This document shows positions 22,918-32,480 of a stretch of DNA of 64,000 nt, piece after piece. The stretch covers positions 23,014,437 to 23,078,436 of the forward strand of contig OY821522.1 of assembly GCA_963682025.1 (NCBI GenBank), given 5' to 3'. Origin of the DNA: Cordilura impudica. Its lineage: Eukaryota > Arthropoda > Insecta > Diptera > Scathophagidae. A model generated the notes under the pieces. That model saw only the letters and a program-made list of their open reading frames with translations. It was not told the DNA's origin and ran no database searches. A program made the position numbers and the translations under genes. Position 1 is the stretch's first letter; each line of letters begins with the position of its first letter.

Positions 22918-23546
22918 TGTGGTAATTTTGGTTATTGCAAGACTGGTGTTGGGCTGGTTGATGATGAATAAAAACACATGTCCTTTCTGGTGTTTTATAT
23001 TATTTTTATTTTTATTTGTACTTTAACGAAGACCAAAATTATACTCTACCTAAAATTAAATTATCTGCTACTTATATACTAAATTTACCAACTAGTATTC
23101 TACAAAATAATTCTCTTAAATTCTCTCTTAAAACTAATAGTGCTACAGCAGCATAGTGATTGACTCTGGTAAATTACTTCATGACAAACATATGTGCAAC
23201 ACTTGCATTAAACGATTGATGGGTGGTCAAACACAAAATCATGTCAAGTACGGTAATTCAAATACACAAAACATACGTTTCCATATTTACTTTGTGTTAC
23301 CGGCACACTTGAGAATGAAATCCGAAACCCTTTTATTTATTGTTATTTTGGGTTTGTTTATACCACACACATTCATTGATCGCATTGCTTACAGTGAAAA
23401 CACGTGCACTAATAATTGTGCTGTTCTTGGTTAACATATGTATGTCAAGTGGTTCTAAATTAAATAGTTCTTATTACCAAAGCGAAAATGCTCTATGCTC
23501 AGCATTCATGCACTCTGTGAATGCCCTATAGTATGTATACATTACA
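22918..23546 (-). repeat. Gypsy-3 5' LTR
   Basis: 629 bp, partner of 18,332-18,960. The target copy AAGT follows at 23,547-23,550. Confidence 0.92.
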
Positions 23547-23550
23547 AAGT

Positions 23551-24993
23551 ATGTTAGTGGCCGATGGTCTGTTTTTACCAAAAAATGCTTACCATATATA
23601 TATGGTCGAAAATATTGAATTGCCCAATGAATCGCAGTGAGTTCCTGTTCAATTGTCGATTTATTGCTTTCGCCTTTTCTAAAAGATTTAGAAGCATATG
23701 ATATCGGTAGCTGTCTACCATTATACTCTTGTGTCAAAACTGCACCGCATGCATGTTTACTGGCATCCGTTGTTATACAAAATTCCTTAGTGAAGTCTGG
23801 ATATTGTAATATCTGTGGACTTAGTAGAGTGGTTTTCAAATACTCAAAAGCCTGTTGGCATTCCGCCGTCCAACGGAATTCTACACCTTTTCTCGTAAGT
23901 CCTGTTATATGACGGGAGTAATCAGCAAAATTTCTAATAAACCTTCTGTAATAGTTACAGAAAGCAATGAATCTTCTAGCTTCATCCGCATTCGATGGTA
24001 CTGGGTAATGTTTAATTGCTGAGTACTTTCCATCATCCGGTAGAATGCCCTCATTGGTGCACTTATGCTGTAGGTAAGTAACCTCGTGCATGAAAAACGT
24101 ACATTTTTCAGGATGCAACTTTAGATTGTGTTTTCGGCAAAGATTGAAAACGTCCGTTAAGTTGTTCAACATGTGTTTCTCAGAGCAGCCTAACACAACT
24201 AAATCATCCATATATAGAAACGCCTGCGATGGCCTTAAACCAGTGAATGCTAGAGTCATCATACGCTGAAACGAATTTGGAGCTATCTTTAGCCCGTATG
24301 GAAGTCGTTTGAAGCGATAAGAGCCATTTTCAGTTGAAAATGATGTAAGGTCTCTTGAATTCTCATGTAACTCAATTTGATGGAAGCCTGACATTAAGCC
24401 AAGGCACGAAAAGTACTTTGCTCCACCCAATTGGTCAGGAATGTCCTCTATTCTTGGGAAAGGGAATTTATCAGCTAATAATTTTTTTTTACCTGGCGGT
24501 AATCTACGACCAATCTCCACCTTTTCTCCGTTGAATTTGGGAGTGCCTTTTTTGGTACAATTAGCAATGGGCTGTTATACTCTGACGTTGATGGTTCTAT
24601 AATATCATCGTCTATTAACTTTCCTACTTGTTTTTCTACTTCTAATTTTTGTGAATGTGGGATTCTATAATTTTTTATATATGTTGGTGTGTTATCACCC
24701 AGTCTTAAATGTTGTTTGCAAAAATTGTTTATGGTTATCATTTCTGTTTCTAAAGCAAATATATCAGAATAATCCGAGCATAATGTTGTCAGTTCACACT
24801 CGAATTCCTTAGGGAAATTTTTCGATAATTTTTCCAAAATTTTATCCGTCCCATTGTCTCTCTTTTGGTCAGTAACAGGATATATAACATCATACTCGTT
24901 TAAATTCTCCGTTTGGATATTATTAATATTTATCGTCATGTTTTCTTTGTTAGTATTAAGAATTCTGACATATGCGTTATTGCCTTGAGCCAA
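23551..24993 (-). pseudogene. Gypsy-2 reverse transcriptase and RNase H start
   Basis: Minus-strand frames from 24,993 (MAQGNNAYVRILNTNKENMT) enter reverse transcriptase at IIEPSTSEYNSPLLIVPKK. After a one-base-type shift near 24,490 they continue through FPRIEDIPDQLGGAKYFSCL. Motif A reads SCLGLMSGFHQIEL, with Gly in place of the catalytic Asp (GGC for GAC). Motif C (FLYMDDLVV) is intact. The RNase H part (CITTDASKHACGAVLTQ, KTDHRPLTY) ends at the Gypsy-3 insertion. Together with 16,701-18,327 it makes up pol. The Asp-to-Gly change alone should abolish polymerisation. Confidence 0.88.
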
Positions 24994-25026
24994 CGTATTT
25001 GCAATGTATACGCCTGGTTTTATTTC

Positions 25027-25410
25027 TTACTTCAACACCAGTAGTTCCTCATGCTGTGTAATAAATTGTATCTTGAGTATTACCTGAGCCCTTGCTGGTA
25101 TAACGAAAAAAATTTTAGGTCTCATAACAAGACACTCTTTGTTCTCCATGAAATCAATGCTACAATTAAAAGTTTTCAAATAATCCATCCCTATGATTCC
25201 GCTACATGGTATTGGGAAGTCATTGTGTACAACATGAAATTCATGAAGTATTATGAAATCCTCCCTGCAAATTTGCAGATCGGTTGAACCTATTGACTTA
25301 ATGGTTCCTTCGCCTATGCCACTAATCGATGTTATTTCCCGTATGTTGATAAAAGTATTTTCTCCGAGATTTTCTTTTTTTATCAGACACATGTCTGCTC
25401 CTGTATCCAC
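25027..25410 (-). pseudogene. Gypsy-2 aspartic protease
   Basis: Frame starting at the catalytic MDTGADMCLIKKENLG, with the second conserved block CSGIIGMDYLKTFNCSIDF about 75 residues later. This is a retropepsin that cuts the polyprotein. The N-terminal strand lies in a different frame or behind a stop near 25,415, so the first Met is not the true start. It ends in the linker (IPARAQVILKI) before reverse transcriptase, at a stop at 25,027. Confidence 0.82.
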
Positions 25411-25513
25411 AAGTTAAACAAGAATTTGTTTTGTATGATAATTGTAAAATTTTACAAACACACCAAAGCTTAAGTTTAATTTATACATGTATATTTTCCT
25501 TTTTCCCCAGAGG

Positions 25514-26339
25514 CTATTCCTGGTTTTCCGAACCCGTATTGATTGTACTCTCTATTGGTCGGACTTGACGGTCCCGACCTCTATAGTGGTTCGTAAATTG
25601 ATAGTTATGTTCTGTATTTTCCTGTTGTCTTCGATTTCCATTGTTCATGTAGTTGTGTCTATTTCGTGGAATCGTTATTTCCCTTATAGGTACCTTGGCG
25701 ACTTTGGTGCCAATTATTGTCATTATTTCGGAAATTTTTGTTGCCATTGCCATTATATGATCTGTTCTGTTGTCTATAGTACAACACAGTATCTTTGCTT
25801 CCCGTTGTTTCGGTGCATGTTTCAATAAATTTTTGAATAGCTTGGTCTAATGAAGAAAACTGACCCCTTTCATGATGAGTTTGACATAATCATTGTTACA
25901 ATTTGCCACTATAGCATCTACTGCTGCTTTTGCAGCATATTCTTTGGCTGCTGGTGGTACTCCGTCCGAAATGTAAGCATTATGGATCCTTTTCGCCAAA
26001 TCTTCTTCACTTCACTTCACTAGTGTATGCGTTGGCCGTTTTATTCCTTTGCTGTATGTTCATAAGCTTGGCAATTAGTCCACCAACAGGTTCGCCTTTT
26101 ATTGACCTTTGTAATTTTTCTTTAATTTGTACTATAGTTGTTTCATCTGTGATCAATTGTCGGGCAGTTCCCTTTAGCTTTGTCTTAATAAGTGAAATAG
26201 CTATCATTTCGTGGGCTCCTTTTAGTTGCTCAATCATTATCAGACCATCGATGAAGCTCTCTAGGTTTTTCACGTCTCCATCGTAGTCCGAAATGAATTT
26301 GGACGCAGTATCCACGAATTGTTCTACTGTTTGGGCCAT
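25514..26339 (-). pseudogene. Gypsy-2 gag
   Basis: The first 110 codons (26,339-26,007; MAQTVEQFVDTASKFISDYDG, ESFIDGLIMIEQLKGAHEMIAISLIKTKLKG) have the layout of gypsy-group capsid, with the ExxA/IxTKLxG stretch. The frame then shifts near 26,000, and about 25,830-25,514 gives an Asn/Arg-rich tail in the wrong frame. The basic Asn-rich tail replaces CCHC knuckles in this lineage. It would form the particle; it is broken by the shift. Confidence 0.72.
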
Positions 26340-26380
26340 ATTTAGTTCCTCTTTTGCTATTACTTTATTGATTACTTCTT

Positions 26381-26761
26381 CTATAAAATCCTTAACTTGT
26401 TCTCCATTTCTGTGTCACCCTTATCATTTGAATCTTCTTCGTCAATTGTTTCGGGACCTAGTTTAGTACTTATTACGATTATCTTATCTATATTCAATTT
26501 AATCTGTTCCGTATAATCGTGCGGTATATTCTCTCTTATACCATATTTGTCATATATTTTCACTAATCTATCTCTTACGTCCCAATATATATCAACTACT
26601 ATTTTCAAATGCTCTTTCGTATAATCTAGTTTATATTTTGAAACTAGTCTTGCTATGTTATTATAATTTTCTATTAATGTTTTCAAATGTTTCTTTATGG
26701 TATCATCCTTTATAATAAGTATTCCTATTGATACATTTATATGACTTCTTGAAGTCTTCAT
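26381..26761 (-). CDS. Gypsy-2 upstream ORF, 126 aa
   Basis: Intact frame MKTSRSHINVSIGILII... just before gag (41 nt gap). It is mostly charged and helical and ends acidic (PETIDEEDSNDKGDTEME), like the ORF in the same place in Gypsy-3. No known domain is seen. Its retention in an element with intact-length frames suggests it was coding when the copy inserted. Confidence 0.5.
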   Translation of the reverse strand: MKTSRSHINVSIGILIIKDDTIKKHLKTLIENYNNIARLVSKYKLDYTKEHLKIVVDIYWDVRDRLVKIYDKYGIRENIPHDYTEQIKLNIDKIIVISTKLGPETIDEEDSNDKGDTEMENKLRIL

Positions 26762-26951
26762 GAAAAAATTGTATGTTGTATATAATTAGTTCCCATTTGT
26801 CAGTCATAATCCCCTATTATCGGTTTTAATGACACTTTGCTCGTAATTCTAGGGCCTATATATTTAGTCAGTTTTTGTTGAAAGTATAAAATGCCTTTTA
26901 TTCATAATAAAACATGAAAGCATAAATTTAAATGTAGTGTTAAGAGATTTA

Positions 26952-27191
26952 TTAATTGTTTTCCATTGACTCCGCTCCTTTTGACCTATATCTTTCGGGT
27001 CTATATTCCGGTGGTTTAAAATCTTCCACCCCGTTGGTGAAATATACCTCTTGGGCTAATCTTAATATTTCTTTATCTACTATATCTAATATTCTTGAAT
27101 GGTTGTCATGTTGTTCCTTAGTAAATGGCGTAAATTCTGGATAGGCTCTGTTCAATTTGGCTTCTATATATTTTCTTGTCCGTCTAGGCAT
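26952..27191 (-). CDS. Gypsy-2 first small ORF, 79 aa
   Basis: MPRRTRKYIEAKLNRAYPEF...: a very basic first 15 residues, a helical centre and a C-terminus rich in Arg/Pro/Glu (PPEYRPERYRSKG). It is the first ORF after the leader. I do not recognise a family. 26,762-26,951 between it and the next ORF is empty. Confidence 0.45.
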   Translation of the reverse strand: MPRRTRKYIEAKLNRAYPEFTPFTKEQHDNHSRILDIVDKEILRLAQEVYFTNGVEDFKPPEYRPERYRSKGAESMENN

Positions 27192-27401
27192 TTTCTTTAC
27201 TCTTTCTTATCTCCTTAATTAAAATATAATAGCAGAATTAATGGGGATAAAAAAAAGAGAAAAAAAAGGAAAAACCAACAACCTCACATAAATAACCGAA
27301 ATTAAAATATTCAAAATATTTAAATAAAATTCTCCTTTAATTAACTATTATTAATATTAACAATTATTAATTATTAATGAGTACACATTTAAATAATATG
27401 G

Positions 27402-27850
27402 TTGATTGGAGCGCTTGTGGCCGCGATCTTCCTTTAAATAAAAAAAAGATAAATTTAGGTTGATTGCAGCGCTTGTGGCCGCGATCTTCCTTTAATAAAA
27501 AAGATAAATTTAGGTTGATTGCAGCACTTGTGGCCGCGATCTTCCTTGTTTACAAATTATAAAAAATTTTAAAACTAAAACTATAAATACTTATTTATGA
27601 GGATGTTTTCATAGTGACCGCTAATGATGTTGCTGATGGTTCTGCCTGTTGACGTCGTTGCAGGTGTTTTTTTTCACACCTGTTTCCTCTGTTATCTTAT
27701 TCGTATTTATTGTACAGCTCACTCAGACATGATGTTTTTGGAGATATTCTGGTATGTTGTATTCAATAAACAGCTCACTCAGATATGATGTATATTCTTC
27801 TTGCATGTCGTATTCATTGAACAACTTTCTCAGATATGATGTATTTGAAA
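27402..27850 (-). repeat. Two tandem-repeat sets in the Gypsy-2 leader
   Basis: Set 1 (27,402-27,547): three copies of a unit of 55-62 bp with GCTTGTGGCCGCGATCTTCC. Set 2 (27,715-27,850): three copies of about 60 bp with CTCACTCAGATATGATGT. Between and around them no ORF is seen (27,192-28,086). Confidence 0.8.
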
Positions 27851-28086
27851 TAGAAGGATAATTATTTTCCTTTTAATTAAAACAAGTAATCTATAATGTC
27901 ACAAACAATAATTCATTTGTATGTCCATTTGGATTGGAGTTTGAGTGTATAAAAGCCAAAAAAAAATTTTCACTCAGTCACTTGTTATTTTAGTTACAAA
28001 GTTTTCAATTAAAAAAAAATATTTCATTTATTATTTTTTTTTTCACTTTTTTTTCAAGGATTTTTTTTTGTCATCCAGGATTTGGA

Positions 28087-28099
28087 GGCAGGATCGCCA
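28087..28099 (-). promoter_or_regulatory. Gypsy-2 primer-binding site
   Basis: Minus strand TGGCGATCCTGCC directly after the 5' LTR; the TGGCGATCC core is shared with Gypsy-3 and Gypsy-4. Confidence 0.7.
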
Positions 28100-28573
28100 T
28101 AAAACGAAAAATGTCTTTATGTTAAATGAAAATTCAACCAACGTTAAAGTAAAACCACCACTATTGTTGAATGTTTATTAATTATTGATTGTTCTTTATT
28201 ATTTCATTTCTTTATATTATTTATTTGTTTACATAGCTTGATTGGATAGTGTATAAAAATACCTACTAACAAATACACATAATGACCTACATATGATTTC
28301 TGTGTGTTATACTCCGAATTCATAACACAGCAGAAATCAAGAAAACACGCAACAATAATTGCGTGGTATGGCATGCGTTGTCATTGCACAATACCTTCGC
28401 TGTATCGACAATTGTTTAGATATTAACAGTTCATAGTACAGCGTATGGCCATTGAACTTAAATGTACTTTTATCGTGTCAGCGAATGTTTGTGATTGCAC
28501 ATATTTTGGACAACAACATTTATTAGTGACTAAATAAAGTTATCGTCCAATTTATGAATGCAATTATGCTACA
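28100..28573 (-). repeat. Gypsy-2 5' LTR
   Basis: 474 bp. On the minus strand it starts TGTAGCATAATT and ends GTTTTA. Its first 192 plus-strand bases match 16,273-16,465. The right end is set by the target copy CCCG (28,574-28,577) and by the BEL-1 integrase resuming there. Confidence 0.75.
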
Positions 28574-28577
28574 CCCG

Positions 28578-29030
28578 ATCTCTCTCCCCTATGACCGACG
28601 ACCCCAATGAATTATTACTAGCACTCACACCCGGACATTTTCTTATTGGTGCTCCACTGATTGCATTACCAAAAGTTCCCACTGACACAATAAGTTTTAA
28701 AGACCGTTGGGAGCGGCTTAAAGTTCTTCATCATCAATTTGCCCAAAGGTGGAAGGATGAATATTGGAAGGAACTGCAACGGAGATATAAATGGCAAAAT
28801 CAAGAGGAAAACGTTAAGGTTGGCTAGCTCGTTGCAATAACAGACGACTTTCTGCCACCGTGCGAATGGAGACTTGGCCGAATAATCAAAATATATCAAG
28901 GTAATGATGGTCTCGTGCGTGTTGCCGATATAAGAACACAAGCCGGAATAGTTACCAGGGCTATGGTCAAACTCTGCGTTCTTCCTCCTGATCTGCCGCC
29001 TACGTCTTCGATTATTAGCGGCAGATCATA
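28578..29030 (+). pseudogene. BEL-1 integrase C-terminal part
   Basis: Continues the integrase cut at 16,272: SLSPMTDDPNELLLALTPGHFLIGAP, then DRWERLKVLHHQFAQRWKDEYWKELQRR and, after a stop near 28,827, PCEWRLGRIIKIYQGNDGLVRVADI. This is the BEL/Pao C-terminal domain, which helps position integration. The in-frame stop (TAG where a Gln or Glu is likely) truncates it. Confidence 0.88.
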
Positions 29031-29042
29031 ACGATATTAGTC

Positions 29043-29684
29043 TTGTATATTCAAATCCCCATCTCCAAATCACCAATACCAACTAATTTATCCAGTCACA
29101 CTCTCCCGTTTACTCACACATATACCTCCACTCTTACGCCTAGATACACATTCATTACTTATTTATTTCATAGACTAATAACATCTTTATTTAACAGGGC
29201 TCCAAGGAACACCATTGTATACCAATGTCGCTTATGTTGTCGTTATCATTTTTTGCGCTTCTGTAAAGCGTTCTTAGCGCTGACGACCAAGGAAAGACGG
29301 CGCATCGTTCAACAATATGGATATTGCGTTAAGTGCTTGGCTCGGTCACACCGGGTAGCTCAGTGTTCATCTGCCGACCTGTGTCAACATTGTGGTAGAG
29401 AACATCGCACTTTGCTACACCTAAATTTACAGGCTTCTCGGCAACATAATCCACAACGCCACTGGCAAAGTCAACGTCAGCCAACTCGGCAACATAATCG
29501 ACAACCCCTTCAACCACGCAACCAAAGTATACAACCACGTGTGAACCAACGAAGACAACGTATAGCCGAACCAAGTGATGAGTCAGCTGTTCGTCAAACC
29601 CCCCTAAACGATAATAGGATAGCTCCAAAACGCCTTCTACGAGGGGCACTTCGGGCTTTAGAATGCTTGGAGAAAGCGCTGTAA
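29043..29684 (+). CDS. BEL-1 3' ORF with zinc knuckles, between pol and 3' LTR
   Basis: An intact frame of 213 codons. The first part (to about 29,190) is Thr/Ser/Pro-rich and may be intron or untranslated, because TTTATTTAACAG (ending 29,197) is a good 3' splice site. From there the product shows CRLCCRYHFLRFC, CVKCLARSHRVAQC and CQHCGREHRTLLHL, three Cys/His modules like those at the end of BEL gag, then a Gln/Arg/Asn-rich basic tail. It sits where env lies in some BEL elements, but no membrane segment is seen. Likely an RNA-binding accessory protein from a subgenomic or spliced RNA (inference). GGCCAAGGGGCCCAAGA at 29,701-29,717 is the likely polypurine tract. Confidence 0.7.
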   Translation: MYIQIPISKSPIPTNLSSHTLPFTHTYTSTLTPRYTFITYLFHRLITSLFNRAPRNTIVYQCRLCCRYHFLRFCKAFLALTTKERRRIVQQYGYCVKCLARSHRVAQCSSADLCQHCGREHRTLLHLNLQASRQHNPQRHWQSQRQPTRQHNRQPLQPRNQSIQPRVNQRRQRIAEPSDESAVRQTPLNDNRIAPKRLLRGALRALECLEKAL

Positions 29685-29717
29685 TCATATTGTCCTCTCT
29701 GGCCAAGGGGCCCAAGA

Positions 29718-30397
29718 TGTTCAACGCAGTTGAACCATTGCATACATTTTTTTTTTTTGAATCAAAGTATTGAATTTATCATTGAACTCCTTTTCTACCT
29801 ATATTATGCTACTATTATTATATTATATTTATTATGTCATTAAATTTGTATCTTTAATTTATATACATATTTAAAATGAATTACTCAATCAAATGTATTA
29901 TACGTTTATTATACCTTTATGAATTATGTACCAAAATCAAATTTATTATACATTTTATACATTCGATTATGATAACTCTAACCCTGAATTGTAATGGAGC
30001 ACCCAATCATCATATTATCTAGTTTTCGAACTACATGAAGGTAATCGCCCTTTCTCTTTGATGTATCGCCATATTGTATCGAAACCGAACGTCCTTCACC
30101 AATGTCGTGAAAGAGGCTCGGTCATTATTACGCATCAGCTAGAAGAAGAAGGACGCTTTCCATCAGTAGCAGCCACATTGGATATTTGTATATGTATTGT
30201 ACATAATAAAAGGTGTAAATTACATGAGTTTAAAGGATATCGTCTCTTTTTTCTCTACTGGTTTAATAATCATAAATCCTGCTGACTCTCAGGCAGCTGC
30301 ATTAGTCCCCTTATATCCCTATATTTCCATTAGGAAAATTATAAGTTGTACATCCCACAACTCACAAAATAAGCTATACAGCTTAATAAATTAATCA
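29718..30397 (+). repeat. BEL-1 3' LTR
   Basis: 680 bp, partner of 2181-2841, with TG...CA ends. It is followed by the target copy CACAT (30,398-30,402). Confidence 0.9.
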
Positions 30398-30402
30398 CAC
30401 AT

Positions 30403-30704
30403 GCTCACTCAGAGTGAGGATGTTCATTGTTGTGTTCTTGTCTTTTATGTTGTTTAGGCCCACCAGTCCTGAACTGTTTGGAGTTCAACTGGTAGTAGCC
30501 TCGGCTACGAAGCCTGACCAGAGTCCTTATTCTGGTACCATGGGAGTCAGGAGCCCCTGGAACTTAGTTCCAGTCTGGCAGTGGTGTGGCCCCTAGGGGA
30601 GCATCGTGGTGGCTGTGGTTTAGGCCCAAATTGCGGGGAGAGCGTAAGCTTGGTGAGAAGTTGCATTGCAACCGTGTCCCATGACCCATAGATCGGTAGG
30701 AGTC
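30403..30704 (+). other. Right flank of BEL-1: G+C-rich, probably non-LTR retroelement untranslated DNA
   Basis: G+C-rich DNA with small inverted repeats (CTGGAACTTAGTTCCAG near 30,558; AGCCTCGGCTACGAAGC near 30,497) and no recognisable protein. Because it continues the DNA left of 2176 across the target duplication, it is probably part of the R1-like copy (inference). Confidence 0.45.
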
Positions 30705-31094
30705 TTAGATAGTACTCCGCTCCTCATCCAAGGGGAAGGTCATGTCCAACTGCATGCCTGAAATTGGTACTCGTACTGCGAGGGCGCTGGTGGGCGCATA
30801 GTTTCCACACTGTGTTAAATTCACCGTGAGGTCAGGCCATCGTGGCAGGTACACGTCTGGGTAATGAGCGAAATGCCTTTGCTTAATCTCAACAATTTGA
30901 GCATTCTTCGTAGCCCCTATCTGACGTAGTAGAAAATCGTATGATTCCCGAACCGCCTCCCACAAACGGGTAAGTTTCTTCTCATGGCTATTCAATGAAT
31001 CGAGCTGATGGTCTGCTGTGGGAATTATAGCAATATATGTCTTGAATTCAGCCAACCGGTCGGCATTTCGAATCAAATTATTAATATCAACCAT
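30705..31094 (-). CDS. Possible retroelement gag N-terminal fragment, 129 aa
   Basis: Open frame MVDINNLIRNADRLAEFKTYI..., rich in charged helical sequence (ANKLTRLWEAVRESYDFL-like stretch at about residues 40-65), then KQRHFAHYPDVYLPRWPDL. The style is that of the helical start of a BEL/Pao gag, but no diagnostic motif is present and no pol follows on the minus strand. The family is uncertain. Confidence 0.35.
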   Translation of the reverse strand: MVDINNLIRNADRLAEFKTYIAIIPTADHQLDSLNSHEKKLTRLWEAVRESYDFLLRQIGATKNAQIVEIKQRHFAHYPDVYLPRWPDLTVNLTQCGNYAPTSALAVRVPISGMQLDMTFPLDEERSTI

Positions 31095-31767
31095 TTTTGT
31101 TCTACGACTAGAAATGGGTATTTTGATATATGAGCAAATACGAGTAAAAGCGAGAAAAATTTAACGCACACCGGGGACAAAATCAAAATTGCCTATCAAA
31201 AACTTCGCTTAATATTCTCAAGAGTTCTTAAAATCTCAAAGAACTGGGTAATATAACTTTACATATTCACCTTTGAAGGTTCGGCGCAAAACTCGCAAAA
31301 AAAATTTAAATTTCTTGCTAAAATTAAAATATGTTAATTACAGAAAATGTTTTGCACAGTTCTTCCTTTCTCCGAGTTAACCTTTATGAAAATCGGATAA
31401 AAAAATTAATTTTGTTTAAAATCTGAATATTAGGACCATTTCAACAATTTTACCCACAAAACAAAAAACACTTTCGGTAATAAAAATGTGTATAAAATAT
31501 CAAAAGCACTATTATTGCACGAAATAACCAGTATTCACAATCGGTTTCAAAAAAAAAAAATAATTTAAATAAATTTATGGGTAATATATGATAAAAAATA
31601 TGCCATAATTCCGGGTTTTTCTATCCGGTTGGCAAGGACCAAAAATGTTTCTTTGGAATGCTTATTTTGTTTTTGGGTTTTATTGGGTTATTTTTTTCCG
31701 TACATACCATACGCTTCGGGGTGTTCAAACGTAATAATACAATATACAAAAATGCAAGCAAGCACCA
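31095..31767. other. A+T-rich DNA without recognised features
   Basis: I find no gene, LTR or clear repeat here. The short plus frame at 31,629-31,862 runs into the dispersed repeat and is probably chance. Confidence 0.5.
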
Positions 31768-32480
31768 AAAACAAAACTAGTGAGAAAATTATTGTCGATC
31801 TGGACCGACTATACGATACCCTATACCATGGTTTAGAGACCATATCTCTTCGGTTCAACTAATTGGATATAGAAAATAAGCATAAACCAAATTTGAGTGG
31901 CATTATTATTTTTTTGGCTGCAGATATGAAAAAGTTCATATAGGGTGCTATATTTATATGGGGACTAGGTCGAAAAATGGACCGATAATGACCATATTTG
32001 GTAAGGTCACTTATAGAAACCAAACTTGAGAAAAATCTGTGCAATATTTTTGTTTTTTGATAGATTTAAGTGAAGATCGGGAAGCAGCTCTATATAGGGC
32101 CTATGATTAAGAATTGTCCTATAGGGATTATTTCTGGACCACTGATTAATGAATATAATGAACATATACAAAACCAATTTGACTGAGACCTATATGATAA
32201 TTTGGATCTTATGGCAATTTATGTCGAGTTCATAGGGGTCATTTGTCTGGGGACTAGGTCTGAACATGGACCGAACACCAAATTTCAACAAAATATATTC
32301 ATATTTGCGACTTGTAGTTTGATAACAAGGTATACATGGAAACACAGACGGACGTACATCGCTAAATCGACACAGAAAGTGATTCAGAATCGATCGATAT
32401 AATAATGGGTCTAGGTCAAATATTTTTGGTAGTTACAAACAGCAGCACAAACCAAACCACATAGTGGTATAGGGTGTAAA
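31768..32480 (+). repeat. Dispersed non-coding repeat, copy 1
   Basis: About 0.7 kb without coding capacity, beginning near ACAAAACTAGTGAGAAAATT and ending near GTGGTATAGGGTGTAA. It matches 35,716-36,527 in the opposite orientation over its whole length (for example GATTTAAGTGAAGATCGGGA and TTTTTGGTAGTTACAAA). I recall sequences of this style as common in introns of higher flies, but cannot name the family. It is probably a non-autonomous transposon. Confidence 0.7.

Larger units (their letters stand above)
18332..23546 (-). mobile_element. Internally deleted gypsy element Gypsy-3, nested in Gypsy-2 RNase H
   Basis: Two 629-bp LTRs (18,332-18,960 and 22,918-23,546) differ at about seven positions by eye (1.1%) and are flanked by AAGT (18,328-18,331 and 23,547-23,550). 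The RNase H frame of Gypsy-2 resumes across the insertion. The primer site TGGCGATCC is the same as in Gypsy-2 and Gypsy-4. Inside there are only three small ORFs near the 5' end and the integrase C-terminus; gag, protease, reverse transcriptase and most of integrase are absent. It must have moved with proteins from a complete relative. Confidence 0.9.
16273..28573 (-). mobile_element. Ty3/gypsy retrotransposon Gypsy-2, nested in BEL-1 integrase
   Basis: CCCG occurs on both sides (16,269-16,272 and 28,574-28,577), and the BEL-1 integrase reads on across the insertion. On the minus strand: 5' LTR (28,100-28,573), primer site TGGCGATCC, leader with repeats, two small ORFs, gag, protease, reverse transcriptase, RNase H, integrase and a 3' LTR shortened by about 280 bp. 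Gypsy-3 interrupts it in RNase H. Without Gypsy-3 it is about 7.1 kb. The frames are long, but reverse transcriptase and integrase each carry an Asp-to-Gly change at a catalytic site. Confidence 0.87.
2181..30397 (+). mobile_element. BEL/Pao LTR retrotransposon BEL-1, interrupted by nested insertions
   Basis: Two direct repeats (2181-2841 and 29,718-30,397) start with TGTTCAA, end with AATCA and are flanked outside by CACAT on both sides. This is a 5-bp target duplication as expected for BEL/Pao. Between them, on the plus strand, lie a TGG-starting primer site, a long leader, gag, integrase and a 3' ORF. Two gypsy elements (6537-14,721 and 16,273-28,573) interrupt the gag and integrase. Taking them out leaves about 7.7 kb, a normal BEL size. 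Protease, reverse transcriptase and RNase H are missing, so the copy was non-autonomous or was deleted after insertion. The LTRs differ at roughly 29 of 655 positions (by eye) plus an 18-bp indel, so it is older than the Gypsy-1 and Gypsy-3 insertions. Confidence 0.88.

Noticed and set aside
27402..27850. Repeats with spacers, CRISPR-like at first sight
   Set aside because: Only three copies per set, eukaryotic retroelement leader, no cas genes.
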